Positions 1-7,689 of a stretch of DNA of 64,000 nt are shown here, in pieces. Numbering within the stretch: the first letter of the stretch is position 1; every line of letters begins with the position of its first letter. The notes beneath the pieces are model-generated. The model saw nothing but the letters and a program-made list of their open reading frames with translations. It was not told where the DNA came from and ran no database searches. Made by a program: the position numbers and the translations under genes. Location: contig CAYJGF010000007.1 in assembly GCA_964369965.1 (NCBI GenBank), positions 38,087 through 102,086 on the forward strand. Reading direction: 5' to 3'. Source of the stretch: CAYJBH01 sp964369965. Its GTDB lineage: Bacteria; Bacillota; Clostridia; Oscillospirales; Ruminococcaceae.

Positions 1-140
1 CCGTTATAGCCATGTTTAATACCCATGACCTGATAGCCTTTTGAGAGCGCGGTTCGCACCACCGAGCGCACAGCCGCGTTCATACCCGGCGCATCACCGC
101 CGCTTGTTAATACACCAATCTTCCTAATCTTTTCGGACAT
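1..140 (-). CDS. pfkA: ATP-dependent 6-phosphofructokinase, N-terminal part
   Basis: This is the first 46 codons of a gene that runs off the left edge. The protein begins MSEKIRKIGVLTSGGDAPGM and continues NAAVRSVVRTALSKGYQVMG. This is the nucleotide-binding N-terminus of bacterial phosphofructokinase, with the GGDAPGMN phosphate-loop signature. The enzyme phosphorylates fructose 6-phosphate in cytosolic glycolysis. AGAAAGG lies a suitable distance upstream of the ATG at 140. A good promoter sits at 190-218 and overlaps the divergent promoter of the next gene. A PPi-dependent paralogue cannot be excluded without the rest of the protein. Confidence 0.9.
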   Translation of the reverse strand, partial: MSEKIRKIGVLTSGGDAPGMNAAVRSVVRTALSKGYQVMGIKHGYN

Positions 141-189
141 AATATCTGCACCTTTCTATTAATGAAGCCACATAATCCAATATGTATAA

Positions 190-218
190 ATTATAACATA
201 TTAGTATTTGATTTTCAA
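190..218 (-). promoter_or_regulatory. Promoter for pfkA
   Basis: On the minus strand TTGAAA (218-213) and TATAAT (195-190) are separated by 17 bp. The -35 box overlaps that of the rightward promoter at 208-236, so polymerase cannot occupy both at once. Confidence 0.7.
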
Positions 219-236
219 TGACTTTTATGTTATAAT
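208..236 (+). promoter_or_regulatory. Promoter for the nucleotidyltransferase gene
   Basis: TTGATT (208-213), a 17-bp spacer and TATAAT (231-236) lie about 90 bp upstream of the start codon at 324. It overlaps the divergent pfkA promoter. Confidence 0.7.
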
Positions 237-323
237 TTTATTGTAAAGTTGATTATTGTAAATTTTCAATACATTTGCAAACATTTTTACATTCAATCTA
301 TCACATATTATAGGAGGTTTATT

Positions 324-1229
324 ATGACTTTAGTTATCTTAGCGGCAGGTATGGGCTCGCGTTACGGTGGGTTAAAACAACTTGACCCTGTCGGCCCCAG
401 CGGCGAATTTATTATTGATTATTCCATCTTCGACGCCGTTCGCGCCGGTTTTGATGAGGTTTGCTTTATTATTCGAGAGGAGCACCTCGATGATTTTAAA
501 ACCACCATCGGTGACCGTATTGCGAAAAGCGTCAAGGTCAGCTACGCATTTCAGGACATTGCGGATGTGCCGGACGGCTTTAGCGTGCCGGATGGTCGCA
601 CAAAACCGTGGGGCACAGCACACGCACTTCTTTGCACGAAAAATGTTGTAAAGGGTGACTTCGTAGTGCTCAACGCCGATGACTTTTACGGTCGTGAAGC
701 ATTCGAGAGTATCTTTAAATACATGTCGAGCCGCTCACTTACCGACGCGCTCAAACACTACTGCATGATCGGCTATCGTCTTGAAAATACCATCACCGAG
801 AGCGGTCATGTCTCACGCGGTGTCTGCGAGGTGGACGAAAATTCGGTACTTAAATCCATCGTGGAGCGCACTAAAATAATGATGCGCGATGGCGGTTATT
901 ACTATGAGGACGGCGAGGACTGGGTCGAGCTATCCGGCAAGTCCCCTGTCTCCATGAACATTTTCGGCTTTTCCTCCGACATATATCCGATGTTGGAAAA
1001 AGGCTTTGTTGAATTTTTAAAAGATCCCAATACCGACCCACTTAAATCGGAGTTCTTCCTACCGCTCGCCATTGAGTATATGAAAAAAGAGGATTTCTGT
1101 GACATTAAGGTGTTGGACTGTGCCGCGCGCTGGTACGGCGTAACCTACCGTGAGGACCGACCTGCGGTTGTGGAATTCCTTAAAAACTCTACCGAAAACG
1201 GAACCTATCCCAACGGACTTTGGAAATAA
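324..1229 (+). CDS. Nucleotidyltransferase (NTP-transferase family)
   Basis: The protein has 301 residues and starts MTLVILAAGMGSRYGGLKQL, the LAAGxGSR nucleotide-binding loop of GalU/RmlA-like sugar-phosphate nucleotidyltransferases. Further family marks are LNADDFYG (a DD metal-binding pair) and SMNIFGFSSDI. Such enzymes join a sugar or other phosphate to a nucleotide for cell-envelope precursors, but the substrate cannot be read here. A longer upstream reading frame exists, but AGGAGG at 312-317 in front of the ATG at 324 fixes this start. No glycan genes adjoin it. It is divergent from pfkA and shares control DNA with it. Confidence 0.85.
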   Translation: MTLVILAAGMGSRYGGLKQLDPVGPSGEFIIDYSIFDAVRAGFDEVCFIIREEHLDDFKTTIGDRIAKSVKVSYAFQDIADVPDGFSVPDGRTKPWGTAHALLCTKNVVKGDFVVLNADDFYGREAFESIFKYMSSRSLTDALKHYCMIGYRLENTITESGHVSRGVCEVDENSVLKSIVERTKIMMRDGGYYYEDGEDWVELSGKSPVSMNIFGFSSDIYPMLEKGFVEFLKDPNTDPLKSEFFLPLAIEYMKKEDFCDIKVLDCAARWYGVTYREDRPAVVEFLKNSTENGTYPNGLWK

Positions 1230-1262
1230 AACAAACCTCCGTCCCTCAATTATTGCATGTAC

Positions 1263-1302
1263 GTCCCCTTTTTATTGATATGATTGTCAATTATTAGGGG
1301 AC
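1263..1302 (+). other. Imperfect hairpin upstream of aroF
   Basis: GTCCCC (1263-1268) pairs with GGGGAC (1297-1302), with an inner ATTGA/TCAAT stem. No T-run follows and no known riboswitch or T-box is recognisable. It could be a leader structure or a weak end for the preceding gene. No convincing aroF promoter was found in 1230-1348. Confidence 0.35.
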
Positions 1303-1348
1303 ATACGGTGAAGCGTCAACTATTGTACTAAGGAATATTAAACATCTC

Positions 1349-2356
1349 ATGATTATAGTATTAAACAACAAATCTAACGAAAAATCTTTCAACGACCTGC
1401 AAAACTGGCTGACAAATCAGGGGATGCAGCTCAACATCAGCAAGGGAACCGAGACGACCATCGTCGGGCTTATCGGTGATACCTCGCGAATTGATATCGA
1501 CCACATCTCGGCACTGCCGATAGTGGAGACGGTGCGTCGTGTTACGGAGCCGTACAAACTCGCCAACCGCAAATTTCATCCACAGGACACCGTTATCACC
1601 ATCGGTGACGCTAAAATCGGCGGTGGCAACTTTGCCATGATTGCAGGTCCCTGCTCCATCGAGAGTGAACAGCAGATGGACGAGGTCGCCGCCGCAGTCA
1701 AGGCGTTCGGCGCAGATATGCTCCGCGGTGGCGCGTTCAAGCCGCGCACCTCACCCTATGCCTTTCAAGGGCTTAAAGAAAACGGACTGCCACTGCTCAC
1801 CGGTGCCGGCAAAAAACATAATTTGCCGGTCGTGTCGGAGGTTATGGACGCGGCACACCTGCACCTTTTTAGTGAGGTCGATGTCATTCAGGTCGGCGCA
1901 CGCAACATGCAAAACTTTGAGTTGTTGCGCGAACTCGGTCAGAGCGATAAGACCATACTGCTCAAAAGGGGACTTTCCAGCACCCTTGACGAGCTTTTAA
2001 TGAGTGCTGAGTATATTCTGTCGGGCGGCAACAAAAATGTTATCCTCTGTGAGCGCGGTATCAGGACTTTTGAGACGGCGACACGCAACACGCTTGATTT
2101 ATCGGCTATACCTGTCTTAAAAGCGCACACCCATCTGCCGGTCATCGTCGACCCGAGCCATGCAATCGGGATTGCTCGTTTTGTAGAGCCTATGTCACTC
2201 GCCGCGGTCGCCTGCGGTGCGGACGGGCTTATAGTTGAAGTGCACAACGACCCTGCAAACGCACTTTGTGACGGTGCGCAGTCGCTCACTCCGCCGGAAT
2301 TTGAGCGACTTTCAAAGAGGGTGCAATCCGTATCAAATCTTATAAATACGTTCTAA
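1349..2356 (+). CDS. aroF: 3-deoxy-7-phosphoheptulonate synthase
   Basis: The 335-residue enzyme condenses PEP with erythrose 4-phosphate, the first step of the shikimate pathway. The N-terminal part (about 1-70; MIIVLNNKSNEKSF, then ISKGTETTIVGLIGDT) is the ferredoxin-like regulatory domain of the Thermotoga-type AroF group. The TIM barrel follows with AGPCSIES, RGGAFKPRTSPYAFQG, LKRGLSST, CERGIRTFE and IVDPSHAIG. The regulatory domain implies feedback control by an aromatic amino acid; this is family knowledge and was not tested here. It is the first gene of a tightly packed five-gene aro cluster, and aroB starts 12 bp after its stop. Confidence 0.95.
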   Translation: MIIVLNNKSNEKSFNDLQNWLTNQGMQLNISKGTETTIVGLIGDTSRIDIDHISALPIVETVRRVTEPYKLANRKFHPQDTVITIGDAKIGGGNFAMIAGPCSIESEQQMDEVAAAVKAFGADMLRGGAFKPRTSPYAFQGLKENGLPLLTGAGKKHNLPVVSEVMDAAHLHLFSEVDVIQVGARNMQNFELLRELGQSDKTILLKRGLSSTLDELLMSAEYILSGGNKNVILCERGIRTFETATRNTLDLSAIPVLKAHTHLPVIVDPSHAIGIARFVEPMSLAAVACGADGLIVEVHNDPANALCDGAQSLTPPEFERLSKRVQSVSNLINTF

Positions 2357-2368
2357 AAAGGATTATAT

Positions 2369-3409
2369 ATGACACTGACCGTTAACGGTTCGGTAAGATA
2401 TGACATCATGATAGAGGGCGGCATCCTTGACCGTTTTGGTGAGGTTGCCGCCGGGATTTTTCAACCCTCACGAGTTGTCATCATCACCGACAGCAATGTA
2501 GAGCCTTTGTATGCCGCAAGGCTTTCAAGCAGCCTCACCGCCGCCGAATTTGAGGTTTTTGACTATGTCTTTGAGGCGGGGGAAAAGCAGAAAAACCTCA
2601 CTACATTTGAGAACATCATCACCTTTTTGATTGAAAACTCCATTAACAAGGGTGACCTTTTGGTTGCGTTGGGCGGTGGTGTTGTGTCGGATCTCGTCGG
2701 TTTTGTTGCGAGCGTTTATCTGCGCGGTATGCCGTACGCCACCGTCACCACCACACTTTTAGCGGCGGTGGATGCCTCAATAGGGGGCAAAACCGCGGTG
2801 GACCATGCCGGACAAAAAAACAACATTGGCGCCTTTTATCCCCCTCATTTTGTAATGTGTGACACCGATTTACTCGGGACACTCCCTGTAGAAGAGCTTA
2901 ACAACGGGCTTGTGGAGGCGATAAAGTCAGCGGTGTTGCTCGACCCCGAACTATATGACTATCTTTCAAAAACGCACGATAAAATTGATTTCAGCTATAT
3001 TATTGAACGCTCACTGCTGGTCAAACGTCACTATGTCGAACAGGACGAGCGCGACAACGGATTGCGTCAGCTGTTAAACCTCGGTCACACCCTCGCCCAT
3101 GCTATCGAGGCAGAGAGTGGCTACACCATCCCTCACGGTCGGGCGGTTGCGGCAGGTATGATTGAAATATTGCGCTGTAGCGAACGTCACGGTTTAACCG
3201 ATAAAGAGGTTACGAACCGTATACAATCCGTATTTTCTACAAATGGTATAGACACCACTCTCCCCTACCCCATCAAAACGCTTTTACCCCACCTTGTCAA
3301 CGACAAAAAAGCGCGCAAACGGTCGTTGACGCTCGCCCTTGTGCGGAATATAGGCGACCCTTTCCTGCACAAGGTTGATATGGGAAAACTTGAGGATTTT
3401 TTTGAATGA
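2369..3409 (+). CDS. aroB: 3-dehydroquinate synthase
   Basis: The 346-residue enzyme converts DAHP to 3-dehydroquinate using NAD and a divalent metal. Visible motifs are FEAGEKQKN, the NAD loop ALGGGVVSDLVGFVAS, TTLLAAVDASIGGKTAVD, and the metal ligands in RQLLNLGHTLAHAIE and PHGRAV. Length is normal for AroB. AAAAGGA precedes the ATG. Its last codons overlap the aroA start in an ATGA junction, which suggests translational coupling. Confidence 0.96.
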   Translation: MTLTVNGSVRYDIMIEGGILDRFGEVAAGIFQPSRVVIITDSNVEPLYAARLSSSLTAAEFEVFDYVFEAGEKQKNLTTFENIITFLIENSINKGDLLVALGGGVVSDLVGFVASVYLRGMPYATVTTTLLAAVDASIGGKTAVDHAGQKNNIGAFYPPHFVMCDTDLLGTLPVEELNNGLVEAIKSAVLLDPELYDYLSKTHDKIDFSYIIERSLLVKRHYVEQDERDNGLRQLLNLGHTLAHAIEAESGYTIPHGRAVAAGMIEILRCSERHGLTDKEVTNRIQSVFSTNGIDTTLPYPIKTLLPHLVNDKKARKRSLTLALVRNIGDPFLHKVDMGKLEDFFE

Positions 3410-4677
3410 ATGTAACGATAACTCCACAAAAACCACTCAACGGCAGTATCAGCGCAATCTCCTCCAAATCGGATTTGCACCGTCTGCTCATCGCCGCCTC
3501 GCTATGCAGTGAGACAACCGAGATATTCTGCAATACGCTCAGCGCCGACATTGTGGCAACAATCTCCTGCCTTAACTCGCTCGGTGCGACCATCGTGCCA
3601 AATAAAACGGAAAACGGCTACATCATTGCCGTTAACGCCGATAAAAAGCAAAAAAATTCCACCTGTGACTGCAACGAAAGTGGAACCACCCTGCGACTTT
3701 TGACCCCACTTGCCGCGATCGCATACAAGAACGTCACCTTTGTGGGCAAAGGTAGGCTCGCCGAGCGACCGATGGAACCGCTCCTCTCGGTCATGAAAGA
3801 GCATGGCGCGAAGTTCACCGCCGACACACTGCCGCTCACCGTAAAAGGGCATCTCAAACCCGGTGACTACCACATCGCCGGCAATGTCAGCTCCCAGTTT
3901 ATCAGCGGATTGATGTTCGCATTGCCACTTTTAAAAAAGCAGAGCAGGATTGTTATCGAGGGCAAACTGGAGTCCGCGCCCTATGTTGACATGACCATCG
4001 CGACACTTAAAATCTTCGGATTAAATATCATAAAGGTGCCGCTTGGATTTTTGATTGAGGGGGAACAACAGTATCACTCGCCCTCATCGATAGATGCCGA
4101 GGGGGATTGGTCAAACGCGGCTTTCTGGCTCGCCGCAGGCGCTATAGGTGCGTGTGTAACGGTCGAGGGTCTGAAATACCCCGACACCTTGCAGGGCGAC
4201 CGTGTCATTATCAACCTTTTGGAGCGATTTGGCGCGACGACCTCTTACACCGAGGGCGGCGCTGTCACCGTCTCACCCGGTCGGCTTAAAGGGCTTGCCA
4301 TCGACATCAGCCAATGCCCCGACCTCGCGCCGATACTTGCCGTCGTTGCGGCGTTCGCCGAGGGGACAACCGTGCTGACCGGTGCAGGTCGACTGCGACT
4401 TAAAGAGAGTGACCGCATGGCGGCGACGGTGGAGCTTATCGAAAAGCTCGGCGGTGTCGCCAAGGCGCAGGAGGATAACCTCGTCATCGAGGGGGGCGGT
4501 CTGAGTGGAGGCACCGTCGACTCGCACAACGACCATCGTCTCGCCATGGCGGCGGCGGTGGCAGGGACGATGACAAAACATCCTGTCATCATACACGATG
4601 CCGGTGCCGTATCAAAATCCTACCCCCATTTTTTTGACGATTTCAAACTGCTCGGAGGTGATTATAATGTCTTCTAA
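3406..4677 (+). CDS. aroA: 3-phosphoshikimate 1-carboxyvinyltransferase (EPSP synthase)
   Basis: The 423-residue enzyme transfers enolpyruvyl from PEP to shikimate 3-phosphate. Key stretches are SKSDLHRLLIAASL (N-terminal S/K substrate site), ESGTTLRLLTPLAA, GRLAERPMEP, QFISGLMFALPL, and C-terminal LRLKESDRMAA and DSHNDHRLAMA. The usual NSGT appears as ESGT, one neutral variation in the PEP-site loop. The start overlaps aroB by 4 nt. The 3' end overlaps the aroC start by 11 nt and carries the aroC SD sequence. Confidence 0.96.
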   Translation: MNVTITPQKPLNGSISAISSKSDLHRLLIAASLCSETTEIFCNTLSADIVATISCLNSLGATIVPNKTENGYIIAVNADKKQKNSTCDCNESGTTLRLLTPLAAIAYKNVTFVGKGRLAERPMEPLLSVMKEHGAKFTADTLPLTVKGHLKPGDYHIAGNVSSQFISGLMFALPLLKKQSRIVIEGKLESAPYVDMTIATLKIFGLNIIKVPLGFLIEGEQQYHSPSSIDAEGDWSNAAFWLAAGAIGACVTVEGLKYPDTLQGDRVIINLLERFGATTSYTEGGAVTVSPGRLKGLAIDISQCPDLAPILAVVAAFAEGTTVLTGAGRLRLKESDRMAATVELIEKLGGVAKAQEDNLVIEGGGLSGGTVDSHNDHRLAMAAAVAGTMTKHPVIIHDAGAVSKSYPHFFDDFKLLGGDYNVF

Positions 4678-5758
4678 CCTTGGGAATGTTATCAAAATTC
4701 AACTTTTTGGGCAGTCTCATTCCAGTGCGGTGGGGGTTGTTATCGACGGTCTGCCATCCGGTGAGGCGTTGGATTTTGCGGAGGTAGAGAGCTTTTTAAA
4801 ACGCCGTCAGGGTGGCAAAAAGATGACCACACCGCGCAAGGAGGCGGACACACCGGAGATTTTATCCGGCATGGTCGATGGCAAAACCTGTGGCGCGCCA
4901 CTCGCCGCCGTCTTCAAAAACGCAAACACCGACGGCAGTGCCTATAACAAATTTGTCGACACCCCTCGCCCCTCCCATGCCGACCTGACCGCTCGCCAAC
5001 GGTATAAAAACCCCGATCTCTCGGGCGGTGGGCATTTTTCGGCGCGGTTAACACTGCCGCTGTGTTTTGCCGGCGCGCTCGCGTTGCAGATACTCGCTCG
5101 GCGCGGTGTCACGCTCGGCGCACAGATTTGCTCCTGCGCAGGGGTGGACGGTGAGCGGTTTGACGCGATGAATGTCAATGATAAAGCGTTGAAAAACGTT
5201 GCTGATAAAGACTTCCCGACCCTAAATGACAGCGATGCCCTCGCCATGACCGCGGCGGTTAAATCTGCACAGGTGGCTCATGACTCGGTCGGCGGTATTG
5301 TCGAGTGTGCCGTGCTCGGACTGCCTGCCGGCGTCGGCAACCCCATCTTTGACGGGGTGGAAAGTGCCCTATCCCGTGTATTGTTCGGCATACCGGCGGT
5401 GCGCGGTGTCGAGTTTGGGCTGGGTTTTGACGCGTGTTCAATGCGCGGAAGTGACCACAACGACCCTTACACCCTCAAGGAGGGCGCACCATCACCCGGC
5501 AGTAACAACGCCGGCGGTGTGCTCGGAGGGATAACCACCGGCGCGCCGTTATTGCTACGTGTCGGATTTAAGCCCACCCCATCCATCGGCGCCTTGCAAG
5601 AGACACTCAACCTCTCGAGCGGACTTACCGAAACGCTTGAAATTGGCGGTCGACACGATCCCTGTATCGTCCTGCGTGCCGTTCCGGTGGTGGAGGCGGC
5701 GGTCGCCTGTGTACTACTCGACCTAATTTTATCCGGAGAATACGACAAAAATGAATAA
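4667..5758 (+). CDS. aroC: Chorismate synthase
   Basis: The 363-residue protein makes chorismate from EPSP using reduced FMN. Family motifs are GQSHSSAVGVVIDGLPSG, the RRQGG loop, FSARLTLPLCFAGALA and FKPTPSIG. The reading frame is open 23 codons further upstream, but GGAGGTGATTATA directly before the ATG at 4667 and the typical start MSSNLGNVIK fix this start. FSARLT and RGSDHNDPYTL match the bacterial family. It overlaps aroA by 11 nt and the aroE-aroK fusion by 8 nt, so the whole run should be one transcript. Confidence 0.96.
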   Translation: MSSNLGNVIKIQLFGQSHSSAVGVVIDGLPSGEALDFAEVESFLKRRQGGKKMTTPRKEADTPEILSGMVDGKTCGAPLAAVFKNANTDGSAYNKFVDTPRPSHADLTARQRYKNPDLSGGGHFSARLTLPLCFAGALALQILARRGVTLGAQICSCAGVDGERFDAMNVNDKALKNVADKDFPTLNDSDALAMTAAVKSAQVAHDSVGGIVECAVLGLPAGVGNPIFDGVESALSRVLFGIPAVRGVEFGLGFDACSMRGSDHNDPYTLKEGAPSPGSNNAGGVLGGITTGAPLLLRVGFKPTPSIGALQETLNLSSGLTETLEIGGRHDPCIVLRAVPVVEAAVACVLLDLILSGEYDKNE

Positions 5759-7061
5759 CGCTATATACCAAAACATACCGCTCGAGCTACTGAATAGGAC
5801 GATTGGACTTATCGGCGATAAACTCTCCCACAGTCATTCTCCCGCAATACACAGAATCCTCGGCAACCCTAACTATCAACTGTTTGAGCTCACCCCCGAG
5901 CAACTCCCCGACTTTATTCAAAACGGCGGTTATCACGCCATAAACGTGACCATACCATATAAAAAAGATGTGATGCAATATCTCGACTACATCTCCCCCA
6001 CCGCGCGGTTGTGCGATAGCGTTAACACTGTCCTACGACGAGACGGTAGATTGTTAGGTTATAACACCGACTTTATCGGACTTATCACCCTCTTTAAATT
6101 TTATAAAATTGCGGTAGAGGGGAAAAATTGTGTCGTGCTCGGCAGTGGCGGAGCCGGCGGCACCGCGGTGCGCGTTCTGGAGCATCTCGGCGCTAAAAAG
6201 GTCGCGGTGGTATCCCGCCTTGGTGAATATAACTATGATAATATCGACAGGCTGTCCGATACCGAAATATTAGTCAACTCCACACCGGTCGGGCTGTTTG
6301 GACGGGACAACAGTATGCCTATCGACCCGATTATCTTCCCGAAGCTATATGCGGTGGTGGACCTCATTGCCAACCCCTATCGCACCGAGCTTGTAAACCG
6401 CGCGCAGTCGCTCGGAATAAAGGGTGTGGGGGGCGATGCGATGTTGTTTGCACAGGCTATCGCCGGTTTTGCGCTGTTTTTTGACATAGAAAACGACTTT
6501 TCCTCCTTTGGGAGAGGGTATGCCGACTATCGCACTTTCGGCGGTAATATAATTCTCGTCGGTATGCCGGGCAGTGGCAAGACGACGCTCGGCAGGATGG
6601 TGGCAAAAACGCTCGGCATGAAGTTTGTCGATATGGACGATGAAATTGTCAAAAAAGAGGGGCGCAGTATCCCGGATATTTTTGCGAAGGAGGGTGAGGG
6701 GTATTTTCGCGAGGTGGAGCGCTCGGTTGTCGGCGAGGTCTGTGCCGGCATCGGCTCGGTCATAAGCACCGGCGGCGGTGTGGTTGAAAATCCCGACAAC
6801 ATCGCCCGACTGCGACGCAGTGGCATGGTTTTTGCACTGTCGCGTGAACTCTCAAACCTCGATGTTGCCGGACGACCGATCTCACAACGCGACGGGGTTG
6901 AGGAGCTGTATCGCCGCCGCAAACCGCTCTATGATGCCTGCGCCGACCATAATGTAAAAAACATAACGCCACGGCAGTGCCATGACGTTATAATTGACAG
7001 ATTTTATACTGATTGTATAAATAATTCGATGGAGTTGAGTTCACATACACAGTTTGTATAA
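5751..7061 (+). CDS. aroE-aroK: Bifunctional shikimate dehydrogenase / shikimate kinase
   Basis: The 436-residue protein fuses two pathway steps. Residues about 15-255 are shikimate dehydrogenase: GLIGDKLSHSHSPAIH, NVTIPYKKDVMQYLD with the catalytic lysine, GYNTDFIG, and the NADP loop VLGSGGAGGTAVRVL. Residues about 263-425 are shikimate kinase: Walker A GMPGSGKTTLG, DMDDEIVKKEG, YFREVE, STGGGVVE and RRKPLYDACAD. The kinase catalyses the next step after the dehydrogenase, so the fusion joins consecutive reactions. It overlaps aroC by 8 nt and its last 21 nt overlap the convergent aroQ. The Tyr-rich and acidic tail after residue 425 is short and unremarkable. Confidence 0.94.
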   Translation: MNNAIYQNIPLELLNRTIGLIGDKLSHSHSPAIHRILGNPNYQLFELTPEQLPDFIQNGGYHAINVTIPYKKDVMQYLDYISPTARLCDSVNTVLRRDGRLLGYNTDFIGLITLFKFYKIAVEGKNCVVLGSGGAGGTAVRVLEHLGAKKVAVVSRLGEYNYDNIDRLSDTEILVNSTPVGLFGRDNSMPIDPIIFPKLYAVVDLIANPYRTELVNRAQSLGIKGVGGDAMLFAQAIAGFALFFDIENDFSSFGRGYADYRTFGGNIILVGMPGSGKTTLGRMVAKTLGMKFVDMDDEIVKKEGRSIPDIFAKEGEGYFREVERSVVGEVCAGIGSVISTGGGVVENPDNIARLRRSGMVFALSRELSNLDVAGRPISQRDGVEELYRRRKPLYDACADHNVKNITPRQCHDVIIDRFYTDCINNSMELSSHTQFV

Positions 7062-7466
7062 TGCGAGTATGTAGCCGTCAAAGCCGAGGCCGGTTATCTG
7101 CCCCATGCAGACCGGCGCGGTGAGCGAGCGGTGGCGAAATTCCTCACGGGCATAGACGTTGGAGATATGCACCTCGATGGTGGGCAGACCTGCCGTCTTG
7201 ATAGCGTCGCGCAGGGCGACGGAGGTGTGGGTGTACGCCGCCGGATTGATGATAATGGCGTCGTACTGCTCCGGCGCGGAGTTAATCGCGGTGACGAGCT
7301 CCCCCTCGATATCGCTGTTGAAAAAACCGACCGAGACGGATAATTTGTCCGCCTCTTTTTTAATGCGCTCGCAGAGCATCGGCAGAGTATCGGTGCCATA
7401 GACGCCCGGCTCACGGCAGCCGAGTTTGTTGAGATTTGGTCCGTTGACGACTAAGATGTTTTTCAT
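7041..7466 (-). CDS. aroQ: Type II 3-dehydroquinate dehydratase
   Basis: The 141-residue protein dehydrates 3-dehydroquinate. It shows the compact type II fold motifs: VVNGPNLNKLGCREPGVYG with the flexible catalytic loop (R and Y), FFNSDIEGELV, INPAAYTHTSVALRDA, EVHISNVYAREEFRHRS, and GQITGLGFDGY. AGGAG lies upstream of the ATG. It is convergent with the aro cluster and overlaps its 3' end by 21 nt. It completes the pathway but is expressed separately, from somewhere in 7467-7690. Confidence 0.95.
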   Translation of the reverse strand: MKNILVVNGPNLNKLGCREPGVYGTDTLPMLCERIKKEADKLSVSVGFFNSDIEGELVTAINSAPEQYDAIIINPAAYTHTSVALRDAIKTAGLPTIEVHISNVYAREEFRHRSLTAPVCMGQITGLGFDGYILALYKLCM

Positions 7467-7479
7467 GGTGCTCCTTTTT

Positions 7480-7605
7480 TACGCAGTTGCAGGGTAGTGT
7501 CGCCCCGATAAACGAGGTTTTCCGACTTGACCGATATATATATCAACAGCCGTTATTTCGGGAGGAGCAGAGCCCCTCCCCTACAACACGATTTGATGTC
7601 CCAAA
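7480..7605. repeat. Dispersed GC-rich repeat, copy A
   Basis: The 7467-7689 gap has no supported gene. Read on the minus strand it contains TTGTAGGGGAGGGGCTCTG, CTCCTCCCG and further on GGGGCGACACTACCCTGCA. The TGTAGGGGAGGGG box recurs at 32578-32600 and, in a degenerate form, near 14690. GAGCAGAGCCCCTCCC also occurs near 30150. This looks like a member of the short intergenic repeats common in Clostridia. Confidence 0.55.
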
Positions 7606-7689
7606 GAGCAACGCGAACAAACCGACCGAAGGTTTAATAAACAAAAAAGCAAAGCCGTATCCTTACTTTTTCACACATGCTTGCATGAT

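Noticed and set aside
1230..1348. Riboswitch or T-box in front of the aro cluster
   Set aside because: A hairpin is present but there is no T-box sequence, specifier loop or terminator, and no riboswitch core I recognise.
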